Assembly: GCA_009731375.1 (NCBI GenBank)
Contig: BJOX01000159.1
Span: forward strand, 121,278 to 151,644
Length of the DNA stretch: 30,367 nt
Direction: 5' to 3'
Origin: Paulinella micropora
Lineage: Eukaryota; Cercozoa; Imbricatea; Euglyphida
The stretch's first letter is position 1. Every line of letters starts with the position of its first letter. Below, in pieces: positions 1 to 9,311 of this stretch. A model generated the notes under the pieces. It saw only the letters and a program-made list of their open reading frames with translations, had not been told where the DNA came from and ran no database searches. A program made the translations under genes and the position numbers.

Positions 1-343
1 GACGGGAAGCACAATCCTGTTCCCTCAGGGTGCCCTTTCTCGCTTGTTGAGCCCGGAATAAAACCCACAGTGCTCTGTCGGTTTATACTAGACTGTCGAA
101 CAGTCTCGAAACTCCATCTGCTTACTGGGCCCTCTGTAATGGAGGTGGGAGCTCGTTCTGCAAGGGGCGCTTTATGGAACGAGCCCTGGCCCCGCCTGGT
201 ACCAGGAAGCTTTGGTATCGCCTGTATCAGTCCCTTCCGTGCAAACATCACGGCTTAGCTGGGCATCGGGTTAATACTTTACCCACAGACTTCCTGGTTG
301 ACGAAATCAGAAGCTCCTTTTTTCTGACATTAGTCGATATTTC
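1..343 (+). repeat. Dispersed repeat family A, copy 1 (cut by the window edge)
   Basis: This non-simple sequence recurs as reverse complement at 6894-7303, 22223-22690 and 22766-23234, with scattered substitutions and 1-4 base indels, so it is an interspersed family. In this orientation it runs straight into a (TATC)n tract at 344, as a tailed SINE-like element would. Two perfect stem-forming pairs are kept in the copies: GCTCGTTC/GAACGAGC and AGACTGT-TCG-ACAGTCT. I found no convincing pol III A/B box and no long open frame. The first ~75 bases of the unit, seen in copies 2-4, lie outside the window. Family identity is unknown. Confidence 0.75.
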
Positions 344-363
344 ATCTATCTATCTATCTATCC

Positions 364-425
<62 letters not shown>
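344..425. repeat. (TATC)n microsatellite
   Basis: A nearly pure tetranucleotide tract that starts at the end of repeat family A. It may be the expanded tail of that element. Confidence 0.9.
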
Positions 426-532
426 TTTAGTGAGCGTAGGATGGGGGACTAACGAGTTATGATTTTTATCTGTGTATTTATCTATGTACTTATCTATAGA
501 TTTGTGAGGAAGGAAGAGAGAGAGAGAGAGAG

Positions 533-573
<41 letters not shown>
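426..573. repeat. Short unique spacer followed by (GA)n and (GATA)n
   Basis: About 90 bases of low-complexity spacer with scattered TATC units, then a (GA)n run and a (GATA)n run. No gene is visible. Confidence 0.7.
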
Positions 574-574
<1 letters not shown>

Positions 575-619
575 CACTTAACGTTTTTCTGGTGCACATA
601 GCCGTAACACATATTTGAC

Positions 620-659
<40 letters not shown>

Positions 660-660
660 G

Positions 661-697
<37 letters not shown>

Positions 698-721
698 GCA
701 GACAGGCAGGCAGGCAGACAG

Positions 722-754
<33 letters not shown>

Positions 755-773
755 TAGATAGATAAATAGATAG

Positions 774-829
<56 letters not shown>

Positions 830-907
830 CACCGTTTTTCTGGTGCGCATAGGATGGCTGTCAAGTCGTGAGACATATTTGATTAGATATAGATAGATAG
901 ATAGATG

Positions 908-942
<35 letters not shown>

Positions 943-1053
943 TGATAGATAGATAGACAGACAGACAGACAGATAGATAGATAGATAGAAAGATAGAGCA
1001 CCGTTTTTCTGGTGCGCATAGGATGGGCTGTCAAGTCGTGAGACATATTTGAT

Positions 1054-1106
<53 letters not shown>

Positions 1107-1262
1107 GGATAGATGGATAGATAGACAGATAGATAGATAGATAGATAGATAGATAAACAGATAGACAGATAGACAGACAGACAGACAGACAGATAGATAG
1201 ATAGAGAGATAGAGCACCGTTTTTCTGGTGCTCATAGGACGGGCTGTCAAGGCGTGAGGTAT
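574..1262. repeat. Composite satellite: GATA/GACA tracts punctuated by four copies of a ~55-base spacer
   Basis: A related spacer appears at about 583-625, 828-881, 994-1060 and 1211-1262. Its core reads CGTTTTTCTGGTGC followed by a CATAGGA-type stretch and, in the later copies, CTGTCAAG. In copies 2-4 it begins with GCACC, which pairs with GGTGC across an 8-base loop (829-833 with 842-846). Between the spacers lie (GATA)n, (GACA)n and (GA)n tracts of variable length. The whole is a higher-order tandem array with an irregular period of about 165-245 bases. Reading frames across it are microsatellite artefacts. Confidence 0.8.
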
Positions 1263-1391
1263 ATTTCGGTGACGTCGCTGTTTTCGCTAGAGATATACAT
1301 ACATACATACATACATTACATACATACATACATACATATTTTGGCGAATTCGCTGTATAGATATACATAAATACATACATGCATGCATACA

Positions 1392-1425
<34 letters not shown>

Positions 1426-1665
1426 CATACATACATACATACATTCATACATGAATACTACATACATACATATTTCGGTGAAGTCACTGTTTTCGCTAGA
1501 GATATACATACATACATACATACATATAAATACATACATACATACATACATACATACATACATACATGCACATGCATGCACACATGCATGCATGTGCATG
1601 CATGTGCATGCATACATACATACATACATACATACAACATACATACATACATACATACATACACG
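1262..1665. repeat. (CATA)n array with three related spacers
   Basis: Mostly ATAC/CATA repeats. A spacer of the type TTTCGGTGA...GTTTTCGCTAGAGATA occurs at about 1264-1297 and 1473-1506, with a diverged version at about 1339-1366. A CATG-rich stretch (about 1565-1612) is locally self-complementary. Confidence 0.75.
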
Positions 1666-1727
1666 CCTTTATGTTTCGTACCAACTGGTCTTCTGAGGTG
1701 CTTGGGGGTCTCCGACTGCGTAAAAAA

Positions 1728-2473
1728 GGCAATTATAAGGACAAAAAAGCAATAAGAAAGGACAAAAGGCAATAAGAAAGGACAAAAAGGCAATAAGAAG
1801 GACAAAAAGGCAATAAGAAAGGACAAAGGCAATAATAAAGGACAAAAAGGCAATAAGAAAGGACAAAAACGCAATAATAAAGGACAAAAAGGCAATAGGA
1901 AAGGACAAAAAAAGGCAATAAGAAAGGACAAAAGGCAATAAGGACAAAAAGGCAATAAGAAAGGACAAAACGGGAATAAGAAAGGAAAAAAGGCAATAAG
2001 AAAGGACAAAAAAGCCATAAGAAAGGACAAAAGGCAATAAGAAAGGACAAAAAGGCAATAAGAAAGGACAAAAAGGCAATAAGAAAGGACAAAAAGGCAA
2101 TAATAAAGGACAAAAAGGCAATAATAAAGGACAAAAAAGCGATAAGAAAGGACAAAAAGGCAATAAAAAGGACAAAAAGGCAATAAGAGGACAAAAAGGC
2201 AATAAGAGGACAAAAAGGCAATAAGAAAGGACAAAAAGGCAATAATAATAATGGACAAAAAAGGCAATAAGAAAGGATAAAAATGCAATAAAAAGGACAA
2301 AAGGCAATAAGGACAAAAAGGCAATAAGGACAAAACGGCAATAAGAAAGAAAAAAGGCAATAAGAAAGGACAAAAAGGCAATAAGAAAGGACAAAAGGCA
2401 ATAAGGACAAAAACAATAAGAAAGGACAAACAAGCAATAAGAAAGGACAAAAAGGCAATAAGAAAGGACAAAA
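1728..2473. repeat. 20-21 bp purine-rich minisatellite
   Basis: Roughly 35 tandem units built on GGACAAAAAGGCAATAAGAA, with indels in the A-runs and missing segments. One strand is almost free of C and T apart from fixed positions. It is open in several frames because of composition (LSFLIAF-type peptides on the minus strand), which is not evidence of coding. Confidence 0.9.
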
Positions 2474-2615
2474 TTGCAATTGAGCAGGACTACCCCGCGT
2501 GATTTATTCTGAGAGAAGGGGAGGTTTGAGAGTGGAGCTGTTTGTTCTCTTCTCTCTCTCTCTCTCTCTCTTCTCTTCTCTCTCTCTATATATATATATA
2601 TACATATGTCTCCCT

Positions 2616-2654
<39 letters not shown>

Positions 2655-2811
2655 TNNNNNNNNNNCCCCCCCCCCCCCCCCCTTCTCTCTCACTCTTTCT
2701 GCGTGCGTGTCTTTGAGTGAGTCTGCGCTTTGTCTATCATGTATCTTTACGTCGTAGTCGTGTAATCGGCTTTTGATGCGCCCGATGACATCAGGTACCT
2801 AGCAACCAGTA
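2474..2811. repeat. Mixed low-complexity segment with poly-C and a 10-N assembly gap
   Basis: Holds (CT)n, (TA)n and a poly-C run from about 2618 to 2654. Ten Ns at 2656-2665 are followed by more poly-C and a short unique stretch to 2811. The part reading GGCTTTTGATGCG at about 2769 is related to 3247-3290. The gap sits inside the homopolymer, so the true length is unknown. Confidence 0.8.
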
Positions 2812-2821
2812 ATAGATAGAC

Positions 2822-2871
<50 letters not shown>

Positions 2872-3025
2872 GTAGGTAGGTAGGTAGGTAGGTAGTTAGG
2901 TTAGGTTAGGTTAGGTTAGGTTAGGTTAGGTTAGGTTAGGTTAGGTAGGTAGGTAGGTAGGTAGATAGATAGATAGGTAGATAGATAGATAGGTAGGTAG
3001 ATAGGTAGATAGGTAGGTAGGTAGG

Positions 3026-3066
<41 letters not shown>

Positions 3067-3099
3067 GGATGGATGGATGGATGGATGGATAGATAGATG

Positions 3100-3132
<33 letters not shown>

Positions 3133-3211
3133 GTAGATAGATAGGTAGGTAGATAGAAAGATAGACAGATAGATAGAAAGATAGATAGATAGATAGATAG
3201 ATGGATAGATG

Positions 3212-3248
<37 letters not shown>

Positions 3249-3250
3249 GC
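2812..3250. repeat. (GATA)n / (TAGG)n / (GATG)n array
   Basis: Interleaved tetranucleotide tracts that share a TAG core and grade into one another, flanked on both sides by a related spacer (about 2769 and 3247). No gene is visible. Confidence 0.9.
2896..2945 (+). repeat. (TTAGG)10 telomere-type tract
   Basis: Ten consecutive perfect TTAGG units, embedded between TAGG tracts. TTAGG is the canonical telomere repeat of most arthropods. Here it is internal and could equally have arisen by a one-base slip from the neighbouring TAGG array. Confidence 0.8.
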
Positions 3251-3299
3251 TTTTGATGCGGCCACCTATTTAATATCAACCAGATAGCTATTCATTTAT

Positions 3300-3300
<1 letters not shown>

Positions 3301-3357
<57 letters not shown>

Positions 3358-3362
3358 CCTCC

Positions 3363-3398
<36 letters not shown>

Positions 3399-3405
3399 AA
3401 CACAC

Positions 3406-3468
<63 letters not shown>

Positions 3469-3470
3469 AC
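3301..3470. repeat. (CT)n with an internal (CA)n
   Basis: Dinucleotide tracts with short CCCT interruptions; nothing else is seen. Confidence 0.9.
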
Positions 3471-3497
3471 CTCACTGTGATCTTGTTGTTCTTCTTC

Positions 3498-3537
3498 GTC
3501 GAAATCACATGGCTCACTGTTCTGTCTTGCATGTCCT

Positions 3538-3574
<37 letters not shown>

Positions 3575-3610
3575 AAATCGCATGGCTCACTGTTCTGTCT
3601 TGCATGTCCT

Positions 3611-3647
<37 letters not shown>

Positions 3648-3685
3648 AAATCGCATGGCTCACTGTTCTGTCTTGCATGTCCTAT

Positions 3686-3727
<42 letters not shown>

Positions 3728-3793
3728 TGTGTGTGTGTCGAAATCGCATGGCTCACTGCAGAGGGGCCATCACTGTTCTGTCTTGCATGTCCT

Positions 3794-3842
<49 letters not shown>
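3498..3842. repeat. 73-bp minisatellite with (GA)n linkers, four units
   Basis: Units begin at 3498, 3571, 3644 and 3737 with GTCGAAATC and share ATGGCTCACTGTTCTG and TTGCATGTCCTATACA before a (GA)n linker. The fourth unit has a short insertion containing GCAGAGGGGCC. The 73-base spacing of the first three units indicates recent tandem duplication. Confidence 0.9.
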
Positions 3843-3843
<1 letters not shown>

Positions 3844-4045
3844 CTTATACGTGTACATGTATGTGTACATGTATGTACAGATACGTGTACATGTATGTGT
3901 ACATGTATATGTACATGTATGTGTACAGATACGTGTACATGTATGTGTACATGTATATGTACATGTATGTGCACATGTATGTGTACATGTATATGTACAT
4001 GTATGCGTACATGTATGTGTACATGTATGTGTATATGCATGAGTA
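3843..4045. repeat. ~12-bp self-complementary array (TGTACATGTATG type)
   Basis: Tandem units containing the palindromes TGTACA and ACATGT, so the array can pair with itself locally. It ends at a unique 35-base spacer. Confidence 0.85.
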
Positions 4046-4172
4046 CTGACTCTTGATTGGTCGTCCTCGCAGACACTAGCTGTATGTGTATGTGCGTGTA
4101 TGTGTATGTGTATGTATATGTGTATGTATATGTGTATGTGTGTAAGTATGAGTATGAGTATGAGTATGAGTA

Positions 4173-4203
<31 letters not shown>

Positions 4204-4272
4204 GTATATGTGTATGTGTGTGTATGTGTATGTGAATTTGTATTTGTATGTGTATTTGTATGTGTATGTGTA

Positions 4273-4307
<35 letters not shown>

Positions 4308-4420
4308 GTATGTGTATGAGTGTGTGTATGTGTATGTGTATGTGTACTACGTGTACGTGTATTGGTATGTGTATAGGTATAAGTATGTGAGAACGTCAAA
4401 GAAATCAGTACAGAAAGATG
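4046..4420. repeat. Unique spacer followed by a (TATG)n/(GT)n array
   Basis: The spacer (about 4046-4080) contains TTGATTGGTCG and GCAGACAC, and is matched by a diverged copy at about 5420-5453. The two therefore bracket the block of TATG and AATGT repeats. From 4081 to about 4390 there are GTAT/GT repeats. Confidence 0.8.
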
Positions 4421-5395
4421 TAATGTAATGTAATATACATGTACATGTACATGTAATGTGATGTACATGTAATGTAATGTAATGTAATGTAATATAATGT
4501 CATGCAATGTCATGTAATGTCATGCAATTTCATGTCATGTCATGTCATGGCATGTAATGTAATGTAATGTAATGTAATATAATGTAATGCAATGTAATGC
4601 AATGTAATGCAATGTAATTTAATGTAATTTAATGTAATGTACTGCAATTTACATGTTATGTAAATGTAATGTCATGTAATGACATGTAATGTAAATGTAA
4701 TGTAATGTAATGTAATGTAATGTAATGTAATGTAATGTAATGTCATGTAATGTCATGTAATGTCATGTAATGTCATGTAATGCCATGTAATGTAAATGTA
4801 ATGTGATACAATCCAATGTAATGTAATGTCATGTAATGTAATGTAATGTAATGAAATGAAATGCAATGCCATCTAATGTAATGTAATGTAATGTAATATA
4901 ATGTCATGTAATGTAATGTAATGTAAATGTAAATGTAAATGTAAATGTAAATGTAATGTAATGTAATGCAATGTAATGTAATGTCATGTAATGTCATGTA
5001 ATGTCATGTAATGTCATGTAAATGTCATGTAAATGTAAATGTAAATGAAATGTAATGTACTTTAATGTAATTTAATTTAATGTAATGTAATGTAATGCAA
5101 TGTAATGCAATGTAATGTAATGTAATATAATGTAATGTAATGCAAATGTAATGTAAATGTAGTGTGATGCAATCCAATGTAATGAAATGAAATGTAATGT
5201 CATGTAATGAAATGAAATGTAATGCTATGTCATGCAATGTCATGTAATATGTAATGTAAATGTAATGTGATTCAATCCAATGTAATGTAATGTCATGTAA
5301 TGTAATGCAATGAAATGAAATGAAATGTAATGCAATGCAATGCCATGTAATGTAATGTAATGTAATGTAATGTCATGTCATGTCAAGGCATGTAA
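4421..5395. repeat. ~1-kb (AATGT)n pentanucleotide array
   Basis: Dominated by AATGT, with frequent ATGTC, ATGCA and TAAATG variants. No unit longer than about 10 bases repeats regularly, which suggests ongoing slippage. The same pentamer recurs at about 28773-28880. Confidence 0.9.
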
Positions 5396-5505
5396 TGGTC
5401 ATGTACATGTATCTGTCCTGACCGTTGATTGGTCGGCCCTGTGCAGACACCAGACTACGCACTCTGATACATGTATATTTATGTCTATATGTGTAGATGT
5501 ATGTG
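5396..5505. other. Unique spacer, partner of 4046-4080
   Basis: Low-copy sequence carrying GTTGATTGGTCGG and GCAGACACCAG, similar to the spacer at 4046-4080. Possibly a flanking duplication or remnant of a mobile element. No open frame of note. Confidence 0.5.
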
Positions 5506-5579
5506 TCTACCTACCTACCTACCCATCCATCCATCCATCCATCCATCTATCTATCTATCTATATCTATCTATCTATCTA

Positions 5580-5623
<44 letters not shown>

Positions 5624-5684
5624 CATCCATCCATCCATCCATCTATCTATCTATCTATCTATCTATCCATCTATCTATCCATAC

Positions 5685-5767
<83 letters not shown>

Positions 5768-5781
5768 CCATCACCCACCAA

Positions 5782-5833
<52 letters not shown>

Positions 5834-5883
5834 ACCTATCTTCTGGACTTGCGCTGCGCTCCCGAACGTCTTGAGCATGCTAC

Positions 5884-5914
<31 letters not shown>

Positions 5915-5927
5915 CAGAGAGAGAGAG

Positions 5928-5967
<40 letters not shown>
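5506..5967. repeat. (TATC)n array, then spacer, (TA)n, (GA)n and (GATA)n
   Basis: ATCT/ATCC tetranucleotides to about 5833, a 50-base unique spacer, then (TA)n and (GATA)n. TATC on the left and GATA on the right form an inverted pair around the spacer. Confidence 0.9.
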
Positions 5968-5968
<1 letters not shown>

Positions 5969-6092
5969 CTTAGTTAGTTAGTTAGCATGATAGTACCCTT
6001 TGCGCTGAGACGCGATTGAGTAAGAGGCTTATTCTGCTTGCCATGATTTCTTTGCTGAGCATACTATACCTAGATAGATAGATAGATAGATG

Positions 6093-6123
<31 letters not shown>

Positions 6124-6132
6124 GGATGGATG

Positions 6133-6191
<59 letters not shown>

Positions 6192-6233
6192 TCGACTTGC
6201 CATGAGTTCTTTGCTTCCAAACTATACCTAATC

Positions 6234-6264
<31 letters not shown>

Positions 6265-6293
6265 GAGAGAGAGAGAGTGAGAGAGAGACAGAC

Positions 6294-6377
<84 letters not shown>

Positions 6378-6617
6378 TGTACATACCATACATGCATACC
6401 ATACATACATACAATACATACATACAATACATACATACATACATATACATACATACATACATACATACACATAGATACATACATACACATACATACATAC
6501 ATACATGCATGCATGCATGCATGCATGCAAGCATGCAAGCATGCAAGCATGCAAGCATGCATGCATACACACACACACATACATACATACATACATACAT
6601 TCATACATACATACATG
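5968..6617. repeat. GATA, GA and CATA arrays with a duplicated ~40-base spacer
   Basis: A spacer of the type CTTGCCATGA-TTCTTTGCT...ACTATACCTA occurs at about 6037-6071 and 6195-6231. (GATA)n lies between the copies, (GA)n follows at 6234-6378, and then CATA/ATGC repeats run to 6617, including a self-complementary GCAT tract at about 6507-6566. Confidence 0.85.
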
Positions 6618-6782
6618 TACCGCTTGTTCCGCGGTTCAGCTTTAGGACTCCCCAAACCTTCGCCTTCTTAGCATCACACAAAATATGATAACATACATGG
6701 ATATATGGATAGAGGGATGGATGGATGGATGGATGGATGGTGGCTGGGTGGGTTAGATGGATGGTGGATGGATGGATGGATG

Positions 6783-6817
<35 letters not shown>

Positions 6818-6893
6818 GGATAGATGGATAGATGGATGGATGGATGGATGGATAGACAGATAGATAGATAGACAGATAGATAGATAGATAGAT
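6618..6893. repeat. Unique spacer and (GATG)n/(GATA)n array
   Basis: About 75 bases of unique sequence with no open frame, then GATG and GATA tetranucleotides running directly into repeat family A. Confidence 0.8.
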
Positions 6894-7303
6894 GAGATAT
6901 CGACTAATGTCAGAAAAAAGGAGCTTCTGATTTCGTCAACCAAGGAAGTCTGTAAAGTATTGACCCGATGCCCAGCTAAGCCGTGATGTTTGCACGGAAG
7001 GGACTGATACAGGCGATACCAAAGCTCCCTAGTACCAGGCGGGGCCAGGGCTCGTTCCATAAAGCGCCCCTTGCAGAACGAGCTCCCACCTCCATTACAG
7101 AGGGCCCAGTAAGCAGATGGAGTTTCGAGACTGTTCGACAGTCTAGTATAAACCGACAGAGCACTGTGGGTTTTATTCCGGGCTCAACAAGCGAGAAAGG
7201 GCACCCTGAGGGAACAGGATTGTGCTTCCCGTCGCTATTTCGGCATGTGACTCATAGGCGTATGGCTAGGCACACATAAGGCACCCCACCACGGGCCCAG
7301 CAC
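6894..7303 (-). repeat. Dispersed repeat family A, copy 2
   Basis: Reverse complement of the family seen at 1-343, with the extra ~75 bases lacking there. Both ends abut GATA-type tetranucleotides: GATGAGATATCGAC on the left and CAGCACAAGATAG on the right. Perfect stem pairs lie at 7050-7057 with 7076-7083, and in the hairpin 7128-7144. Relative to copies 3 and 4, the last ~50 bases are missing and replaced by GATA repeats. Confidence 0.8.
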
Positions 7304-7337
<34 letters not shown>

Positions 7338-7372
7338 TAGATATAGATATGGATATGGATACAGATATAGAT

Positions 7373-7408
<36 letters not shown>

Positions 7409-7517
7409 GTAGATAGGTAGGTAGGTAGGTAGGTAGGTAGATAGGCAGGCAGGCAGGCAGGCAGGTAGGTAGGTAGGTAGGTAGGTAGATAGGTAGGTAG
7501 GTAGGTAGGTAGGTAGG

Positions 7518-7556
<39 letters not shown>

Positions 7557-7572
7557 GTAGATAAATAGATAG

Positions 7573-7605
<33 letters not shown>

Positions 7606-7628
7606 TAGATAGGTAGATAGATAGATAT

Positions 7629-7671
<43 letters not shown>

Positions 7672-7756
7672 TGTAGATAGATAGGTAGATATGTAGATAG
7701 ATAGGTAGATAGATAGGTAGATAGATAGGTAGATAGATAGATAGATAGATAGATAG
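7304..7756. repeat. (GATA)n/(TAGG)n array
   Basis: Tetranucleotide tracts with GGCA and GATAT variants. No gene. Confidence 0.9.
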
Positions 7757-7969
7757 AGAAAGCAGACCTTTCTTGAAGTTATATTGCTTCGTTAAAATTT
7801 CCTACGTACGTAATGTATGTAATGTATGTTATCTACTTCAAGCCGACATGCAAACTACAAATCTATGTATGCATACATATCTGCAATGAAAGATTGATGC
7901 ATACATACAAATCTACACTGAAATATTTATGCAGATGCTTAGGTTTTGAAAATGTATGGCGAAATACGC
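7757..7969. other. Unique AT-rich spacer
   Basis: About 210 bases of non-repetitive sequence. No open frame, RNA gene or promoter motif that I can support. Confidence 0.5.
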
Positions 7970-8087
7970 GAATGCAGAAGAAGAGGACGAGGAGGAGGAG
8001 GAAGGGGAGGAGGAGGAGGAGGAGGAAGGGAAAGAGGGAAAAAAAGAAAAAAAAAGAAGAAAAAAAAAAGAAAAAAAAAGAAAAAAA

Positions 8088-8162
<75 letters not shown>

Positions 8163-8189
8163 AGAAGAAGAAGAAGAAGAAGAAGATAA
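7970..8189. repeat. Purine tract: GGA, GAA, poly-A-rich and (GA)n
   Basis: Almost entirely A and G on the + strand for over 200 bases, which is a homopurine-homopyrimidine tract capable of triplex formation. No coding evidence. Confidence 0.85.
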
Positions 8190-8190
8190 C

Positions 8191-8267
<77 letters not shown>

Positions 8268-8330
8268 TAATAATTGTTGTTATTGCTATTGTTATTATTA
8301 TTATTATTATCATTATTATTATTATTATTA

Positions 8331-8389
<59 letters not shown>

Positions 8390-8392
8390 AAT
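8190..8392. repeat. (AAT)n / (ATT)n fold-back microsatellite
   Basis: About 80 bases of (AAT)n, a short AT-rich centre near 8270-8295, then about 95 bases of (ATT)n, so the two halves are reverse complements and could form a long hairpin. On the minus strand this is the tail-side sequence of element C. Confidence 0.85.
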
Positions 8393-8478
8393 AAGAGTCC
8401 GTCACCTGTGGTGTTGCTTGTAGATGTTCTGTGTCGGTGAAGTGTCCAATCGCGTACGCCACACAGTGACGCAGGATA
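8393..8478 (-). repeat. Element C, copy 1 (short tailed repeat)
   Basis: An 86-base unit also present at 15446-15531, differing at about eight positions. On the minus strand both begin TATCCTGCGTCAC and end GACGGACTCTTATTG, followed by an (ATT)n tail. No pol III box or open frame is recognised. It could be a very short SINE or the common 3' end of a larger element. Confidence 0.65.
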
Positions 8479-8531
8479 ATAATAATAATAACAATAATAG
8501 TAGTAGTAATAATAATAATAATAATAATAAT
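8479..8531. repeat. (AAT)n tract, tail of element B
   Basis: Simple repeat with AGT variants between element C and the 3' end of element B (minus-strand reading). Confidence 0.8.
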
Positions 8532-9022
8532 ACTATATCTGAGGCGTACTGATGCAGCTGATGGCATATCCTCAACGGACATAAGCCTCCAATACCCTTG
8601 TTCGAGGTCCTCCACCCCCCCGTGTCAGTCTCTCGCCTGATGATCGGGGCCACCGATGGAGCTCCTGAGGGCAAGACTGCACTAAGCCGAGGTTATTCCG
8701 CAGTCCCAGCAACCTCTTGCAAGACGTCACCGAATGTGCAAGTGCATACACCAAGCGCGGTTGCTAGAGCTGCCTCGAAACCCCACCCATAACAATCTGG
8801 TGTCTGCTGGGTCCTGGGCTATCAACCAGCATATGCGGAGTTTAAGATCTTTTACGCGCGCAACGACCCTCCTCCCCAGCATCTACCAGCAAAGGGTTAT
8901 GAGTTGGCGTCACAGTTTAACGCCTTGAGGCCATTGGGCTGGAACTCTGTTTAGCAAGTGTGACTAGGTTTTTTCATCGGGATTTCCCTCAAATATGTCA
9001 CAGTCAACACTCCAAGGCAGAT
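8532..9022 (-). repeat. Element B, copy 1
   Basis: A roughly 490-base unique sequence that also occurs at 19545-19724 (+ orientation) and 20033-20441 (- orientation) with only a few differences. On the minus strand it starts AAATCTGCC directly after a trinucleotide tract and ends CTCAGATATAG followed by (TAT)n. No long open frame spans it. The tailed structure and a 5'-shortened second copy suggest a retroposed element (SINE-like, or a LINE end). It shares no obvious sequence with the LINE next to it beyond the tail. Confidence 0.7.
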
Positions 9023-9047
9023 TTACTACTACTACTACTACTACTAC

Positions 9048-9085
<38 letters not shown>

Positions 9086-9099
9086 TAATAATAGTAATA

Positions 9100-9150
<51 letters not shown>

Positions 9151-9204
9151 GTAATAATCATAGTAATAATAATAATAATCATAGTAATAATAATAATAAT
9201 AATG

Positions 9205-9237
<33 letters not shown>

Positions 9238-9257
9238 TAATAATAATAATAATAGTA

Positions 9258-9299
<42 letters not shown>

Positions 9300-9300
9300 G
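9023..9300 (-). repeat. (TTA)n / (ATT)n tail of the LINE
   Basis: About 280 bases of trinucleotide repeat beginning 11 bases past the LINE stop codon, with occasional AGT and ATG units and an ACT block at the far end. A short tandem 3' tail rather than poly-A is typical of several LINE clades. The unusual length probably reflects later expansion. Confidence 0.8.
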
Positions 9301-9311
9301 GCTTCCTCAGA

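Noticed and set aside
1-343. Family A as a tRNA-derived SINE
   Set aside because: TTCGA-containing segments exist but no A box and B box at proper spacing, and no tRNA-like fold was found.
574-1262. CRISPR-like array (regular spacers between repeats)
   Set aside because: Here the conserved parts are separated by simple tandem repeats of variable length, not unique spacers, and the context is eukaryotic.
1458-2479. Long minus-strand frames (248-337 codons) rich in LSFLIAF-type repeats, which look like membrane proteins
   Set aside because: They are translations of a 20-21 bp minisatellite and CATA repeats, open in several frames at once.
5840-5866. A 16-base match between the spacer at about 5851-5866 and the LINE tail near 9502-9517
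   Set aside because: No similarity extends beyond the 16 bases, and a chance match of that size is possible in a biased 30-kb sequence.
8590-8680. CTGATGA followed by a TCGG/CCGA stem in element B, resembling a hammerhead ribozyme core
   Set aside because: The required GAAA after stem II is absent (TGGA instead) and no stems I and III could be built.
8532-9022. Element B as a coding part of a LINE (60-codon minus frame)
   Set aside because: Frames are short with stops between them, and no domain motif is visible. The nearby LINE already has a complete frame and its own tail.
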